The notes under the pieces are model-generated. The model ran no database searches and was not told where the DNA came from. It worked only from the letters and a program-made list of their open reading frames with translations. Below are positions 7,716 through 16,815 of a stretch of DNA of 50,393 bases, in pieces. Origin of the DNA: Frankia sp. RB7 (GTDB lineage Bacteria > Pseudomonadota > Alphaproteobacteria > Rhizobiales > Xanthobacteraceae); the NCBI GenBank assembly GCA_030403585.1, contig JAUEPE010000050.1, forward strand, positions 1-50,393. Direction: 5' to 3'. The position numbers were made by a program, and so were the translations under genes. Numbering within the stretch: position 1 is the stretch's first letter; each line of letters opens with the position of its first letter.

Positions 7716-7919
7716 TCAGGCGCGTTTCGACGATCCCGCGATCGGCTGCAAACCGGCGTCCGCCATGCGCGTGGGCAACAACGCCATCACCGCGAGCCGT
7801 TCCGCGCTCTCCATGGCGTGCCAGCGCGCGATCTCCGGCAAGGTCCGGCCGCAGCCGAAGCACAGCTTGGTCTTGGGATCGATCATGCAGACGGCTACGC
7901 ACGGCGTTTCTTTGTTCAT
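7716..7919 (-). CDS. DUF1289 family small cysteine protein
   Basis: A 67-residue protein. Cysteines at 7, 11, 20 and 23 (TPCVAVCMID, LCFGCGRT) and the following EIARWHAM are the DUF1289 signature, a family thought to bind metal or an Fe-S cluster through this motif. The start ATG at 7919 places Met just before the first conserved Cys; upstream in-frame starts add non-conserved residues. It lies between a sensor kinase gene (44 bases upstream) and an aspartic protease gene (28 bases downstream), all on the minus strand. Confidence 0.85.
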   Translation of the reverse strand: MNKETPCVAVCMIDPKTKLCFGCGRTLPEIARWHAMESAERLAVMALLPTRMADAGLQPIAGSSKRA

Positions 7920-7963
7920 CCGGACATAGTGAAGGATTGGCGGGCATGTCTGCAAGCATGTGT

Positions 7964-9559
7964 TTACGAGCCCGTGCCCGCGCTCATGATCGGCTTGTGG
8001 CGCGGTCTGCGCTTCTCGTCGGGCACCATCGAACCCTCCGGCTGCAACGGCGGCGCTTCCTCCGACAGCGGCGCGAGCGCGCTCATCACGCGCTCTGGCG
8101 GGAAGGTGACGATCACCTCGGTGCCGATGCGCAGCTTCGACTTCAGCGTGAACGTGCCGCCATGCAGATCGATCAGGTTCTTGGCGATGGGCAGGCCGAG
8201 GCCCGCGCCCTGTTCGGCTGATTTGATCGAGTTGGAGCCCTGGCCGAACGAGGCGAGCACGACCGGGATCTCGTCCTCGGGGATGCCGGAGCCAGTATCC
8301 TTCACCGAGAGATATTGCCCGCCCGAAGCGGTCCAGCCCGCCTTGAGCCAGATCTCGCCGCCCTGTGGCGTGAACTTGATCGAGTTCGAGATCAGATTGA
8401 GCACGACCTGGCGGATCGCGCGCTCGTCGGCCCAGAGCCGCGGCATGGCCTGCTCGAACACCTCGTGGATGGTGATGCCGCGGCTTGAGGCGCGCAGCTT
8501 CATCAGATGATGGCAGTCGGCGACGACGCCGACCAGCGACACCGCTTCCTCGTTCAATTCGTAGCGGCCGGCCTCGATCCGCGACAGATCGAGGATCTCG
8601 TTGATGAGGTTGAGCAGGTGCACGCCGGAATTATGGATGTCGCCGGAATATTCCTTGTAGACCGGCACCGCATGCGCGCCAAAGATCTCGCTCTTCATCA
8701 CCTCGGAGAAGCCGAGAATGGCGTTGAGCGGCGTGCGCAGTTCGTGGCTCATCTGCGCGAGGAAGCGCGATTTGGCGACGTTGGCGGATTCGGCGCGGTG
8801 GCGCGCCTCGTCCGAGATCGCCTTGGCCTGTTCGAGCTCGCCGATCAGCGCGTCCTTTTCCGCGCGCGCCTCGAGCGTGGCGAAGGTCGAGGAGTGCAGG
8901 CGATGCGCCAGCAGCACGAAATAGCCCTCGGCCGCGAGTGCGAGCGCGGCCAGGATGTAGTTGTCGAGCGAACCGCTCATCGCAAAGCTCAACGCCATTG
9001 CGACCGCAACCGGCGCGGTGGCGGCAAGGGCTGCGATCGGCAGATTGGCCGCAAGCATGCTCGACACTGCGATCACCAGCAGCATCAGGAACATCATCAA
9101 CGATTCCGTGACCATGTCGAGCACGGGATGAATCAGGATCGCCATCCAGCACAGGCCGTAGAGCAGGTCGAGCACGACGAAGCGCGTCCGCCAGGCGCGC
9201 ACGGCTGTAGGCGAGGCGGGTTCGGTCAAAAAGCGCTGGCAACTGCGGATCATGGCGCCGTGAATGCAGAGCATGCCGGCGGTCCAGGCCGCGGCCGGGA
9301 TCGGCTGCATCCACAGTCCGAACAGCGCGCCGGTCGTAACCACCAGCAGCATCACGACATAGGAAGCCGACAGTCGCGTCTGGGCATATTGGCGCAACAT
9401 CTCAGCGTCGAAGGCCGGCCGGGTTCCGCTGGTCGACGTTAACTTATCGCGCGCCTCGCGCACCCGCTGCGACGCAGCCCTTCGGCTGCTCGCCGACGGA
9501 GCGCTGATCGGCTCGGCCGGAAGCTGCACAACTTCAGGCTTTTCAGCGGGGTTACTCAT
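7964..9559 (-). CDS. membrane sensor histidine kinase (PleC/DivJ-like HisKA)
   Basis: 531 residues. After a disordered N-terminus come about six hydrophobic segments (residues ~65-220), a coiled-coil-like linker, a HisKA domain with phospho-acceptor His272 in FLAQMSHELRTPLNAILGFS, and a HATPase_c domain with N (LNLISNSIKF), G1 (VKDTGSGIP) and G2 (GAGLGLPIAKN) boxes. The H-box and following EIFG resemble the PleC/DivJ/PdhS group that controls DivK/CtrA signalling in alphaproteobacteria, but the membrane part is not diagnostic. No response regulator is adjacent. ATG 9559 starts MSNPAEKP; an upstream GTG at 9583 is possible. Confidence 0.85.
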   Translation of the reverse strand: MSNPAEKPEVVQLPAEPISAPSASSRRAASQRVREARDKLTSTSGTRPAFDAEMLRQYAQTRLSASYVVMLLVVTTGALFGLWMQPIPAAAWTAGMLCIHGAMIRSCQRFLTEPASPTAVRAWRTRFVVLDLLYGLCWMAILIHPVLDMVTESLMMFLMLLVIAVSSMLAANLPIAALAATAPVAVAMALSFAMSGSLDNYILAALALAAEGYFVLLAHRLHSSTFATLEARAEKDALIGELEQAKAISDEARHRAESANVAKSRFLAQMSHELRTPLNAILGFSEVMKSEIFGAHAVPVYKEYSGDIHNSGVHLLNLINEILDLSRIEAGRYELNEEAVSLVGVVADCHHLMKLRASSRGITIHEVFEQAMPRLWADERAIRQVVLNLISNSIKFTPQGGEIWLKAGWTASGGQYLSVKDTGSGIPEDEIPVVLASFGQGSNSIKSAEQGAGLGLPIAKNLIDLHGGTFTLKSKLRIGTEVIVTFPPERVMSALAPLSEEAPPLQPEGSMVPDEKRRPRHKPIMSAGTGS

Positions 9560-9700
9560 CAAGCAACAACGATTCCTGCCCACGTCGGACGCGGGCCTTC
9601 TGCATTGTCTATCTCTGGCAAGAAATCGTTAAGAGGTGACTTAAGGAGCTAAAGAATTGCGTTAACCCGGCGTTAATTTTGACCCCGGTAACCGCCCCGC

Positions 9701-10978
9701 TCAGTGCAGCCAGGCGTGCTGCGCGACGTAGACCACGGCGCCGGCCAGATAGCCCGCGAGCGCGGGCACGGCGATGCGGCGGGCGTACCAGAGGAACTCG
9801 ATCCGCTCGAGCCCCATGGCGGCGACGCCGGCGGCGGAGCCGATGATCAGGATCGAGCCGCCGGTGCCGGCGCAATAGGCGATGAACTCCCAGAGGAAGC
9901 TGTCCGGCGGGTAGTGGCCGAGGTCGTACATGCCCATGGTCGCTGCGACCAATGGCACGTTGTCGACGATGGCGCTGAGCAGGCCGAGTACGACGACGAT
10001 GACATCCTGGCGGCCGATGGTCGCCTCCAGCCATCGGGCCAGCATCGTCAGGAGGCCGGCATGGTCGAGGCAGGCGACCGCCAGCAGAATGCCGACGAAG
10101 AACACGATCGAGCCCATGTCGATCCGGGTCAGCGCATGCGCCAGCGAGAGGGGACGGCGCACGTGCTCGTCCTTGTCGCGATGAACGATCTCGCCGACCA
10201 GCCAGACGATGCCGAGGCCGAGCAGCACGCCCATGAAGGGCGGCAGATGCGTGACCGTCTTGAAGGCCGGCACCGCGATCAGCACGCCGAGCCCGAGATA
10301 GAACATCAGGTTGCGCTCGAACCGGTCGACGGCGAGCAATCCGTTGTCCCGCGGTGGTGCGGCGATGGTCTTGCCCCTGAGCGACAGGCTGATGAAAGCC
10401 AGCGGCACCAGCAGATTGACCAGCGAAGGCAGGAACACCGCGCGCATGATGTTCAACGGCGTGATCTGTCCGCCGATCCAGAGCATGGTCGTGGTGACGT
10501 CGCCGATCACGGTCCATGCGCCGCCGGCGTTGGCGGCGATGACGATGAGCGAGGCAAACAGCAGGCGGTCCTCGCGCCGGGCAATCAGCCGCTGGATCAG
10601 CGAGACCATGACGATGGTCGTGGTCAGATTGTCCAGGATCGCGCTCAGGACGAATGCGACGAAGCCAACCAGCCACATGAGTGTGATCTGGCTCGTCGTG
10701 TTGATGCGCGAGGTGATGACCTCGAAGCCGTCATGGGCGTCGATCACCTCGACGATGGTCATCGCGCCGATCAGGAAGAACACGATCTGCGCGGTGGAGG
10801 CGACGGATTCGTCGAGCTGATGGCTGACCAGCGCGTGATCGCCGATCGTGACCGCGTAGATCGTCCACAGCAGCCCTGCGCCTAGAAGCGCGGTCGCGGT
10901 CTTGTTGATCCCGAGGGGATGCTCGAACGCGATCGCCCCATAGGTCAGGACGAAGATGGCGGCGATCGCGGTCAGCAA
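9701..10978 (-). CDS. NhaD-type Na+/H+ antiporter (ion transporter superfamily)
   Basis: 425 residues with 11-13 hydrophobic segments throughout. The segments SAILDNLTTTIVMVSLIQRL, AANAGGAWTVIGDVTTTMLW and SAIVDNVPLVAATMGMY are the two inverted-repeat DN(L/V)(T/P) motifs and the Gly-rich helix typical of NhaD/ArsB-type transporters. NhaD exports Na+ or Li+ in exchange for protons at the inner membrane. The next gene downstream on the same strand (histidine kinase) is 140 bases away. The upstream 3-hydroxyisobutyrate dehydrogenase gene reads the same way and ends 13 bases before this start, so they may be cotranscribed. Confidence 0.85.
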   Translation of the reverse strand: MLTAIAAIFVLTYGAIAFEHPLGINKTATALLGAGLLWTIYAVTIGDHALVSHQLDESVASTAQIVFFLIGAMTIVEVIDAHDGFEVITSRINTTSQITLMWLVGFVAFVLSAILDNLTTTIVMVSLIQRLIARREDRLLFASLIVIAANAGGAWTVIGDVTTTMLWIGGQITPLNIMRAVFLPSLVNLLVPLAFISLSLRGKTIAAPPRDNGLLAVDRFERNLMFYLGLGVLIAVPAFKTVTHLPPFMGVLLGLGIVWLVGEIVHRDKDEHVRRPLSLAHALTRIDMGSIVFFVGILLAVACLDHAGLLTMLARWLEATIGRQDVIVVVLGLLSAIVDNVPLVAATMGMYDLGHYPPDSFLWEFIAYCAGTGGSILIIGSAAGVAAMGLERIEFLWYARRIAVPALAGYLAGAVVYVAQHAWLH

Positions 10979-10990
10979 GGCAGTATCAGG

Positions 10991-11863
10991 TCAGCGATTG
11001 AGGCGCGCGAGCAGGCTCGACGTATCCCATCGCTTGCCGCCCATCTTCTCGACCTCGGCGTAGAACTGGTCGACCAGCGCGGTGACAGGCAGATTGGCGC
11101 CGTTGCGGCGGGCTTCGGCCAGCGAGATCGAGAGGTCCTTGCGCATCCATTCGACCGCGAAGCCGAAATCGTACTTGTCCTCGTTCATGGTCTTGTAGCG
11201 GTTCTCCATCTGCCACGACTGCGCCGCGCCCTTGGAGATGGTCTCGATCACTGCGGCGACGTCGAGGCCACTCTTCTTGGCGAAGTGGATACCCTCGGAG
11301 AGGCCCTGCACGAGGCCGGCGATGCAGATCTGGTTGACCATCTTGGTGAGCTGGCCGCTTCCGGCGGGCCCGAGCAATTTGCACATCCGCGCATAGGCGC
11401 CCGTGATGATCGGCTCGGCGCCGGCATAGGCACCGTCGGCGCCGCCACACATCACCGTCAGCACGCCGTTCTCGGCGCCGGCCTGGCCGCCGGAGACGGG
11501 AGCGTCGATGAACTTGAAGCCGGCCTTGGTCGCGGCCGCATCGAGTTCGCGCGCGACCTCGGCGGAAGCGGTGGTGTGGTCGACGAAGGTCGCGCCCTTC
11601 TTCATCCCGGCAAAGGCGCCGTCGGCGCCGATCGTGACCGCGCGCAAATCGTTGTCGTTGCCGACGCAGCACATCACGAAATCCTGGCCTTCGGCCGCGG
11701 CCTTCGGGGTCGCCGCGGTGTTGCCGCCGAACTTGTCCGCCCACTCCTTCGCCTTTGCGGCGGTGCGGTTGTAGACGGTGACCTCATGGCCCCCTTTTTT
11801 CACGAGGTGTCCGGCCATGGGGAATCCCATCACGCCGAGACCGAGGAAAGCGACTTTAGCCAT
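10991..11863 (-). CDS. 3-hydroxyisobutyrate dehydrogenase family NAD(P)-dependent oxidoreductase
   Basis: 290 residues. The N-terminal Rossmann motif is VAFLGLGVMGFPMAGHL, the substrate-binding loop is DAPVSGGQAGAENG, and the catalytic Lys lies in GQLTKMVNQ. These define the beta-hydroxyacid dehydrogenase family, whose members oxidise 3-hydroxyisobutyrate (valine breakdown) or reduce tartronate semialdehyde. The exact substrate is not resolved by these motifs. I start at ATG 11863, directly before the Rossmann strand; the open frame extends 40 codons upstream in non-conserved sequence. Confidence 0.88.
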   Translation of the reverse strand: MAKVAFLGLGVMGFPMAGHLVKKGGHEVTVYNRTAAKAKEWADKFGGNTAATPKAAAEGQDFVMCCVGNDNDLRAVTIGADGAFAGMKKGATFVDHTTASAEVARELDAAATKAGFKFIDAPVSGGQAGAENGVLTVMCGGADGAYAGAEPIITGAYARMCKLLGPAGSGQLTKMVNQICIAGLVQGLSEGIHFAKKSGLDVAAVIETISKGAAQSWQMENRYKTMNEDKYDFGFAVEWMRKDLSISLAEARRNGANLPVTALVDQFYAEVEKMGGKRWDTSSLLARLNR

Positions 11864-12054
11864 GTGTGTGTCCGTAGCTTTGAGTTTTACGGTTGCAGCC
11901 GGGCGAGGGGCGCCAGCCGAGATCCTGAGGTTCCGCCTGAGGCGGGACCGGGCGCACCATAAACCCTTGAGGGCGGAGGGCAACGGCTTCGTTTGGCGGC
12001 CTCCTGTGCTAGGATGGCGGACCTCAAGGACTTCAAAACAAGGGAGCGAAGAGC

Positions 12055-12492
12055 ATGGGCGGCGTGAGCGTTGGCGTCCTCGATCATTTCAACATCCGGA
12101 CCCGGAATCTGGCCGAGACGGTCCGCTTCTATGAGGACGTGCTGGGCCTGGAAAAAGGCGCCCGGCCGAACTTCGCCTTCCCGGGGGCCTGGATGTACAG
12201 CGAGGGCAAGCCGGTGGTGCACCTCGTCGATATTTCTCCGACCTCGGAGCCGCAAAAGCCGGATTCCGGCGTGGTTCACCACGTCGCCTTCATCAGCCGC
12301 GGCTTTGACGGCATGAGGCAGCGGCTGGCCTCCAAGGGCATGAAATTCGACTCCCGCCAGGTGCCGGGCGGCGACCTCTGGCAGATCTTCGTCCACGACC
12401 CCAACGGGGTCATGATCGAGCTGAATTACGAGGCGGCCCTGGAGCAGGGGGCAGCGCCTGCCGAGATGGCTGACGATATCGGCAAGCAGTAG
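12055..12492 (+). CDS. VOC superfamily (glyoxalase/bleomycin-resistance fold) protein
   Basis: 145 residues with one pair of VOC modules. It has the first-strand metal ligand His in VLDHFNIRT, then FYEDVLGLEKG, HHVAFISRG and the final strand DPNGVMIELNYE with the Glu ligand. VOC proteins are small metalloenzymes (isomerases, dioxygenases, lyases) or binding proteins; the reaction is not predictable here. A ribosome site GGGAG sits eight bases before ATG. Its stop is 53 bases before mrp. Confidence 0.85.
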   Translation: MGGVSVGVLDHFNIRTRNLAETVRFYEDVLGLEKGARPNFAFPGAWMYSEGKPVVHLVDISPTSEPQKPDSGVVHHVAFISRGFDGMRQRLASKGMKFDSRQVPGGDLWQIFVHDPNGVMIELNYEAALEQGAAPAEMADDIGKQ

Positions 12493-12545
12493 CCTTTTGG
12501 CCGTTTCCGCTCTAATGGGGCATCTTGAACTTTAGGAGATGCGCT

Positions 12546-13688
12546 TTGAGCGTGACGCAGCAACAGGTTCTCGACACCCTCGGCCGGATCAAATCGCCGC
12601 GCGGGGTCGCGCTCACCAATGCCAATGTGCTGAGCGCGATCAGCGCCGCTGACGGCAAGGTGTTCTTCTCGATCAACGTCGATGCCGCCGAGGCGCGGGC
12701 CTGGGAATCCGTCCGTGCCGAAGCCGAGGCTGCCGTGCGCGCCATTCCCGGCGTCACCACCGTGATGGTTGCCTTGACGGCCGAGCGCAAGGCCGGCACC
12801 GCACCTCCGCCGCCGCCAACCCCGAGCCGCGGCACGCCCGGCGTGCAGCCGGTCCATGCCCACAAGCCGCCGCCGCAGGGCGGCGCGCAATCGCCGATGG
12901 CGCGGCAGTCCGAAATTCCGGGCGTCGCCGCCGTGATCGCAGTCGCCTCCGGCAAGGGCGGGGTCGGCAAATCGACCACCGCACTCAACCTGGCGCTCGG
13001 CCTGCGCGACCACGGCCTCAAGGTCGGGCTGCTCGATGCCGACATCTACGGCCCCTCGGTGCCGCGGCTGACCGGCCTGCACCAGAAGCCGGAGCTGGAC
13101 GGCGAGCGCAAGATGATTCCGCTCAAGCGCTTCGGCCTCGCCATCATGTCGATCGGCTTCCTGGTCGAGGAAGAGACCGCGATGATCTGGCGCGGCCCGA
13201 TGGTGATGTCGGCGGTGACGCAGATGCTGCGCGACGTCGCGTGGGGCACGCTCGACGTGCTCGTCGTTGACATGCCGCCAGGCACGGGCGATGCCCAGCT
13301 CACGCTGGCGCAGAACGTGCCGCTGAAGGGTGCGGTGATCGTCTCGACCCCGCAGGACCTGTCCCTGATCGACGCGCGGCGCGGGCTTGCCATGTTCAAG
13401 AAGGTCAACGTGCCCGTGCTCGGCATCGTCGAGAACATGAGCTACTTCCAGTGCCCGCATTGCGGCACGAAATCCGACATCTTTGGCCATGGCGGTGCGC
13501 GCCACGAGGCCGAGAAGCTCGGAGTACCGTTCCTGGGTGAAATCCCGCTGCACATGGCGATTCGCGCCACCTCGGACGCCGGCAATCCCGTCGTCGACAG
13601 CGAGCCGGACGGGCCCCATGCGGCGATCTATCGCGCCATCGCGGGACAGGTCCGGGACCAGCTCAAGGGCGTCATCGCAACCGCCTGA
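12546..13688 (+). CDS. mrp: Mrp/NBP35-type P-loop iron-sulfur carrier ATPase
   Basis: 380 residues in three parts: an N-terminal MIP18/DUF59 domain (residues 1-85), a Pro-rich linker with a PPPPP run (~90-125), and a ParA/MinD-like ATPase. The ATPase has the deviant Walker A SGKGGVGKST (~134-143), DMPPGTGDAQ and the CPHC motif at ~303-306 that binds a bridging Fe-S cluster. Mrp/ApbC proteins deliver Fe-S clusters to apoproteins in the cytosol. The start is TTG 12546, set by an AGGAG seven bases upstream; the overlapping ATG at 12539 is out of frame. Confidence 0.93.
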   Translation: MSVTQQQVLDTLGRIKSPRGVALTNANVLSAISAADGKVFFSINVDAAEARAWESVRAEAEAAVRAIPGVTTVMVALTAERKAGTAPPPPPTPSRGTPGVQPVHAHKPPPQGGAQSPMARQSEIPGVAAVIAVASGKGGVGKSTTALNLALGLRDHGLKVGLLDADIYGPSVPRLTGLHQKPELDGERKMIPLKRFGLAIMSIGFLVEEETAMIWRGPMVMSAVTQMLRDVAWGTLDVLVVDMPPGTGDAQLTLAQNVPLKGAVIVSTPQDLSLIDARRGLAMFKKVNVPVLGIVENMSYFQCPHCGTKSDIFGHGGARHEAEKLGVPFLGEIPLHMAIRATSDAGNPVVDSEPDGPHAAIYRAIAGQVRDQLKGVIATA

Positions 13689-13882
13689 GCCGTTTGTCTG
13701 GGGACATGCGACTTTCGTCGCCCCCCGTCATGCCATTGTCGCGTTCCGCGCGCGGGGCTTCCGTGTTAAACGCCACGGCAGCGAAGCCCCTTCGGTTCGA
13801 CGCGGTCCACATCGCGTCGTCGGAATGAGCGGCAGCAAATGAGGAAGTTCGGGGAAACGCCCCAACAAGGAGAGACCTGAAG

Positions 13883-14974
13883 ATGAAGCGTCGTGATTTT
13901 CTGAAAGTGTCGGCAGCAGGCGCGGCGGCAACCGCAGCAGTAGCCTCGCCGGCGATTGCGCAGTCCTCGCCCGAGATCAAGTGGCGCATGACGTCGAGCT
14001 TCCCGAAGTCGCTCGATACCATCTATGGCGGCGGCGAGCAGGTGGCGAAGTACGTCGCCGAAATGACCGACAACAAATTCCAGATCCAGGTGTTCGCGGC
14101 CGGCGAAATCGTCCCCGGCCTGCAGGCGCTCGACGCGACCTCGAACGGCACGGTCGAGATGTGCCACACCGTGTCGTACTACTACGTCGGCAAGGACCCG
14201 ACCTGGGCGATCTACGCTTCGGTGCCGTTCGGCCTCAACGCGCGCCAGCAGAACTCCTGGTGGTACCAGGGCGGTGGCGAGCAGCTCGGCAACGAGTTCT
14301 TCAAGAAGTCGAACGTGATCGGCTTCCCCTGCGGCAACACCGGCACCCAGATGGGCGGCTGGTTCCGCAAGGAGATCAAGACCGTTGCCGATCTCTCGGG
14401 CCTGAAGATGCGCATCGGCGGCATCGCCGGCCAGGTGCTCCAGAAGGTCGGCGTGGTGCCGCAGCAGCTCGCCGGCGGCGATATCTATCCGGCGCTGGAA
14501 AAGGGCACCATCGACGCTGCCGAGTGGGTCGGCCCCTACGATGACGAGAAGCTCGGCTTCGCCAAGGTCGCGAAGTACTACTACTATCCGGGCTTCTGGG
14601 AAGGCGGTCCGACCGTCCACGCCTTCACCAACCTCGACAAGTGGAATTCGCTGCCGAAGAACTACCAGGCGATCCTCACCAATGCGATGGCCAACGCCAA
14701 CAGCTGGATGGCTGCGCGTTACGACATGCAGAACCCGTCGGCGCTGAAGCGTCTGGTCGCCGGCGGCACCCAGCTTCGTCCCTTCACCAACGAAGTGCTC
14801 GAGGCCTGCCTCAAGGCGACCAACGAGCTGTGGGGCGAGATCTCGGCCAAGAACGCCGACTTCAAGAAGTCGATCGACGCCATGCAGGCCTACCGCTCCG
14901 ACGAATATCTGTGGTGGCAGGTCGCCGAATACACCTACGACAGCTTCATGATCCGCTCGCGCACCCGCGGCTGA
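13883..14974 (+). CDS. TRAP transporter periplasmic binding protein (DctP/TakP-like), copy 1
   Basis: 363 residues with a Tat signal (MKRRDFLKVSAAG…AIAQ, cut after about residue 27), so it is exported folded. The mature protein has DctP-family features: FAAGEIVPGLQALDA, GKDPTWAIYASVPFGL, MGGWFRKEI, the KMRIGGIAGQVLQKVG segment and the ALEKGTIDAAEWVGPYDDEKLG block of the TakP-like subfamily (2-oxo acids and similar carboxylates). The Arg in LKMRIGG normally binds the carboxylate. AGGAGAG precedes ATG. It shares most motifs with the second binding protein at 18698; the membrane subunits are about 9-11 kb away on the other strand. It is followed by a strong terminator. Confidence 0.92.
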   Translation: MKRRDFLKVSAAGAAATAAVASPAIAQSSPEIKWRMTSSFPKSLDTIYGGGEQVAKYVAEMTDNKFQIQVFAAGEIVPGLQALDATSNGTVEMCHTVSYYYVGKDPTWAIYASVPFGLNARQQNSWWYQGGGEQLGNEFFKKSNVIGFPCGNTGTQMGGWFRKEIKTVADLSGLKMRIGGIAGQVLQKVGVVPQQLAGGDIYPALEKGTIDAAEWVGPYDDEKLGFAKVAKYYYYPGFWEGGPTVHAFTNLDKWNSLPKNYQAILTNAMANANSWMAARYDMQNPSALKRLVAGGTQLRPFTNEVLEACLKATNELWGEISAKNADFKKSIDAMQAYRSDEYLWWQVAEYTYDSFMIRSRTRG

Positions 14975-15003
14975 TCTGTCGCGCAAGCTGTCAGACTGAA
15001 TGG

Positions 15004-15032
15004 CCCGGCCTCGTTCGCGAGGCCGGGTTTTT
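15004..15032 (+). terminator. rho-independent terminator
   Basis: Perfect 10-bp stem CCCGGCCTCG / CGAGGCCGGG closed by a TTCG tetraloop and followed by TTTTT, 30 bases after the first TRAP binding-protein gene. Confidence 0.92.
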
Positions 15033-15221
15033 CATTGGCGGCGCATCGGGCGCCGAACAAAAATCTGCAAAACAACCCCATGCACAGTAGAGGCGGGGTG
15101 ATGGCTGGTTGTCCGGTGACTACCGCCAACAGTTTGACGCGTTGGGATAAATCGGAAGGAAGGCGCAATCAGCGCGCAGCCCTGGTCGGCACGCTCATTT
15201 GGCGCACGTCTGCTCCCACGC

Positions 15222-15353
15222 CGTCATTGCGAGCGCAGCGCGCTGCGCTAGGAAGAAACGTCGAGCTAACCCATTGATTCCATTTGTGTCGCTAAACGTC
15301 GTTTCATTCAGCGCGCGTCGGCCCCTCAAGGCCGGTCCCAACTCGCAATGACG
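15222..15353. repeat. short palindromic intergenic repeat with inverted ends
   Basis: The 12-mer CGTCATTGCGAG (15222-15233) recurs exactly inverted as CTCGCAATGACG (15342-15353). The start continues into GCGCAGCGCGCTGCGC. This CGTCATTGCGAGCGCAGCG core is a repeat type common between genes in Bradyrhizobium and relatives. It lies in a 443-base gap (15033-15475) that otherwise holds nothing I recognise. Confidence 0.7.
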
Positions 15354-15475
15354 AGCGGATGGAGTTGGACCCAGTCCGAGCTTCGAAGCTGTTTGACACG
15401 TCGGGCAAAACAGTGGCAAAAGGCGATAATCGAATAATCCGAAATTTCCTTTGGTGCGGATCCCCTGGAGGAGCG

Positions 15476-15829
15476 ATGAGATTCGATCCCGATGACGTTC
15501 AAAGCGTGCTGCGCAAGGCATGGTCGTTGTCGACCGCCAGCCAATGGACTTCGGACAATCCCGCGGCAGGGCAATGCAACGTCACGCCGCTGCTTGTTCA
15601 CGAACTCTTCGGTGGTGAGTTGCTGAAGACGCTGCTGCCGGCAGGTGACCATTTCTACAATCGGATCGGAGGCCAGAGGTATGACTTCACGGCGATCCAG
15701 TTCGAGCAGCCGATCGCCTACATGGACTTGCCTGCAAATCGGGCTGAGGTGGAGCAGGGAGCAACGCGCGACGAATCGGCCGAGCTTAGAGTTGCCTTTC
15801 AGAGGCACGGAACCAAATCAGGTTGGTGA
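15476..15829 (+). CDS. YunG-like family protein
   Basis: 117 residues. The pattern AWSLSTASQWTSDNPAAGQC, then NVTPLLVHELFGGEL, HFYNRIGG and YDFTAIQFEQP matches the YunG family, small proteins of unknown function with a possible Cys (GQCN) plus His (HFYN) active site reminiscent of a papain-like or transglutaminase-like fold. That catalytic idea is inference. A GGAGGAG ribosome site selects the ATG at 15476; the frame is open upstream without similarity. Its codon use is less GC3-biased than its neighbours, in keeping with a transferred segment. Confidence 0.7.
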   Translation: MRFDPDDVQSVLRKAWSLSTASQWTSDNPAAGQCNVTPLLVHELFGGELLKTLLPAGDHFYNRIGGQRYDFTAIQFEQPIAYMDLPANRAEVEQGATRDESAELRVAFQRHGTKSGW

Positions 15830-15909
15830 GTGAAGCGGATATTGCGTCCCTCCTGTCTTTCGAGACTCAATAGCCGCTGTTCTGGCGGGGCGAGCAAGAG
15901 GATTGGTAC

Positions 15910-16161
15910 GTGCCATACTGGGTCAAACGAATTCGCCTCAAGGCAGGAGAGATCGTGACCGAGAGAGAGCTTGGTCCCGACGAAAACTATTCCTTGGATG
16001 CCGCGCCCGTCGTGGGAGAAGTGATAAAAATGTGTGCTGTCGCGGCAGGCATTTCGACGCGAAAGTCGTTTGGGGCCATTGGCCCGGAAGAATTTATGCA
16101 GCCGGGACAGTTGTGCCGCTACGCGTGGAAGAAATTTGAGGTGCGCGCTCCTAGCGCATAG
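15910..16161 (+). CDS. hypothetical small protein
   Basis: 83 residues from a GTG start (PYWVKRIRLKAGE…). I do not recognise a family. It is soluble and mixed in composition, with no signal peptide or membrane segment. The frame is preferred over the overlapping plus-strand frame 15903-16139, which is Arg-rich and looks like a shadow. No strong ribosome site is visible. It lies 80 bases after the YunG-like gene. Confidence 0.4.
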   Translation: MPYWVKRIRLKAGEIVTERELGPDENYSLDAAPVVGEVIKMCAVAAGISTRKSFGAIGPEEFMQPGQLCRYAWKKFEVRAPSA

Positions 16162-16261
16162 CCGACCTCGGATCGCAAGCATCTGACGGCAGCTTTGACC
16201 CAAACGAGACATTTCGGAGCCGACAGCAATTGCGTTTTCAGGCCGTTGCGGTGGAAGTCGC

Positions 16262-16717
16262 CTAGCTTCTAAGCGCCGATAGCTGATCCGTGTCATAGCG
16301 AGCCCGCAATTCTGCAATTGTCGTTGGATCCGCGCCGCCTCGTGCCACCGTCTCGGACAGTTCCTCGAAATAGCGCTCGTGGCCGGGCGGAGACACTGTC
16401 ATGAGCACGCGCGCGATCGTGTCCGATGCGTTGGCGATGTTATGCGGCACGCCCGGCGGCAAGAACAGATAAGTGCCGGGCGACGCGCGCAATCGTTCGT
16501 CCCCGACTTGCCAGTCGCACTCGCCCTCCAGCACATAGAACGTTTCTTCCTGAACGCGATGAACGTGCAGCCCGGTGGAGAAGCCGGGTGGGATTGTCCA
16601 CTCGAACATCGACGTGTGCCGTGTATCGCTGCCGGTGACCAGAAACCCCATCGGTTGGCCAGCCAGTTTGACGGATTTGCCTTCCCCGGGGCGTCGGATG
16701 ATCGGCTGTCGGCTCAT
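16262..16717 (-). CDS. cupin-domain protein
   Basis: 151 residues forming a single conserved beta-barrel (cupin 2). Motif 1 is GLHVHRVQEETFYVLEGECDW (His-x-His and Glu metal ligands) and motif 2 is PGTYLFLPPGVPHNIAN with the final His. The conserved residues suggest a metal-binding dioxygenase, isomerase or sugar-binding protein; the substrate is unknown. GGAGAG lies just before ATG. It is divergent from the winged-helix regulator gene, 98 bases away, which may control it. Confidence 0.85.
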   Translation of the reverse strand: MSRQPIIRRPGEGKSVKLAGQPMGFLVTGSDTRHTSMFEWTIPPGFSTGLHVHRVQEETFYVLEGECDWQVGDERLRASPGTYLFLPPGVPHNIANASDTIARVLMTVSPPGHERYFEELSETVARGGADPTTIAELRARYDTDQLSALRS

Positions 16718-16815
16718 GATTACTCTCCAGTTTGGTGGTCAGGGAACTTGAATCTGCCAGTCAGCCACCCAAAGGTCGTGAAACACCTCCGAAATTGTTG
16801 CAAAATGTCGCCGAA

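Noticed and set aside
13766..14986. 406-residue minus-strand frame opposite the first TRAP binding protein
   Set aside because: Shadow frame of His/Arg/Val composition; the opposite strand encodes a full DctP protein.
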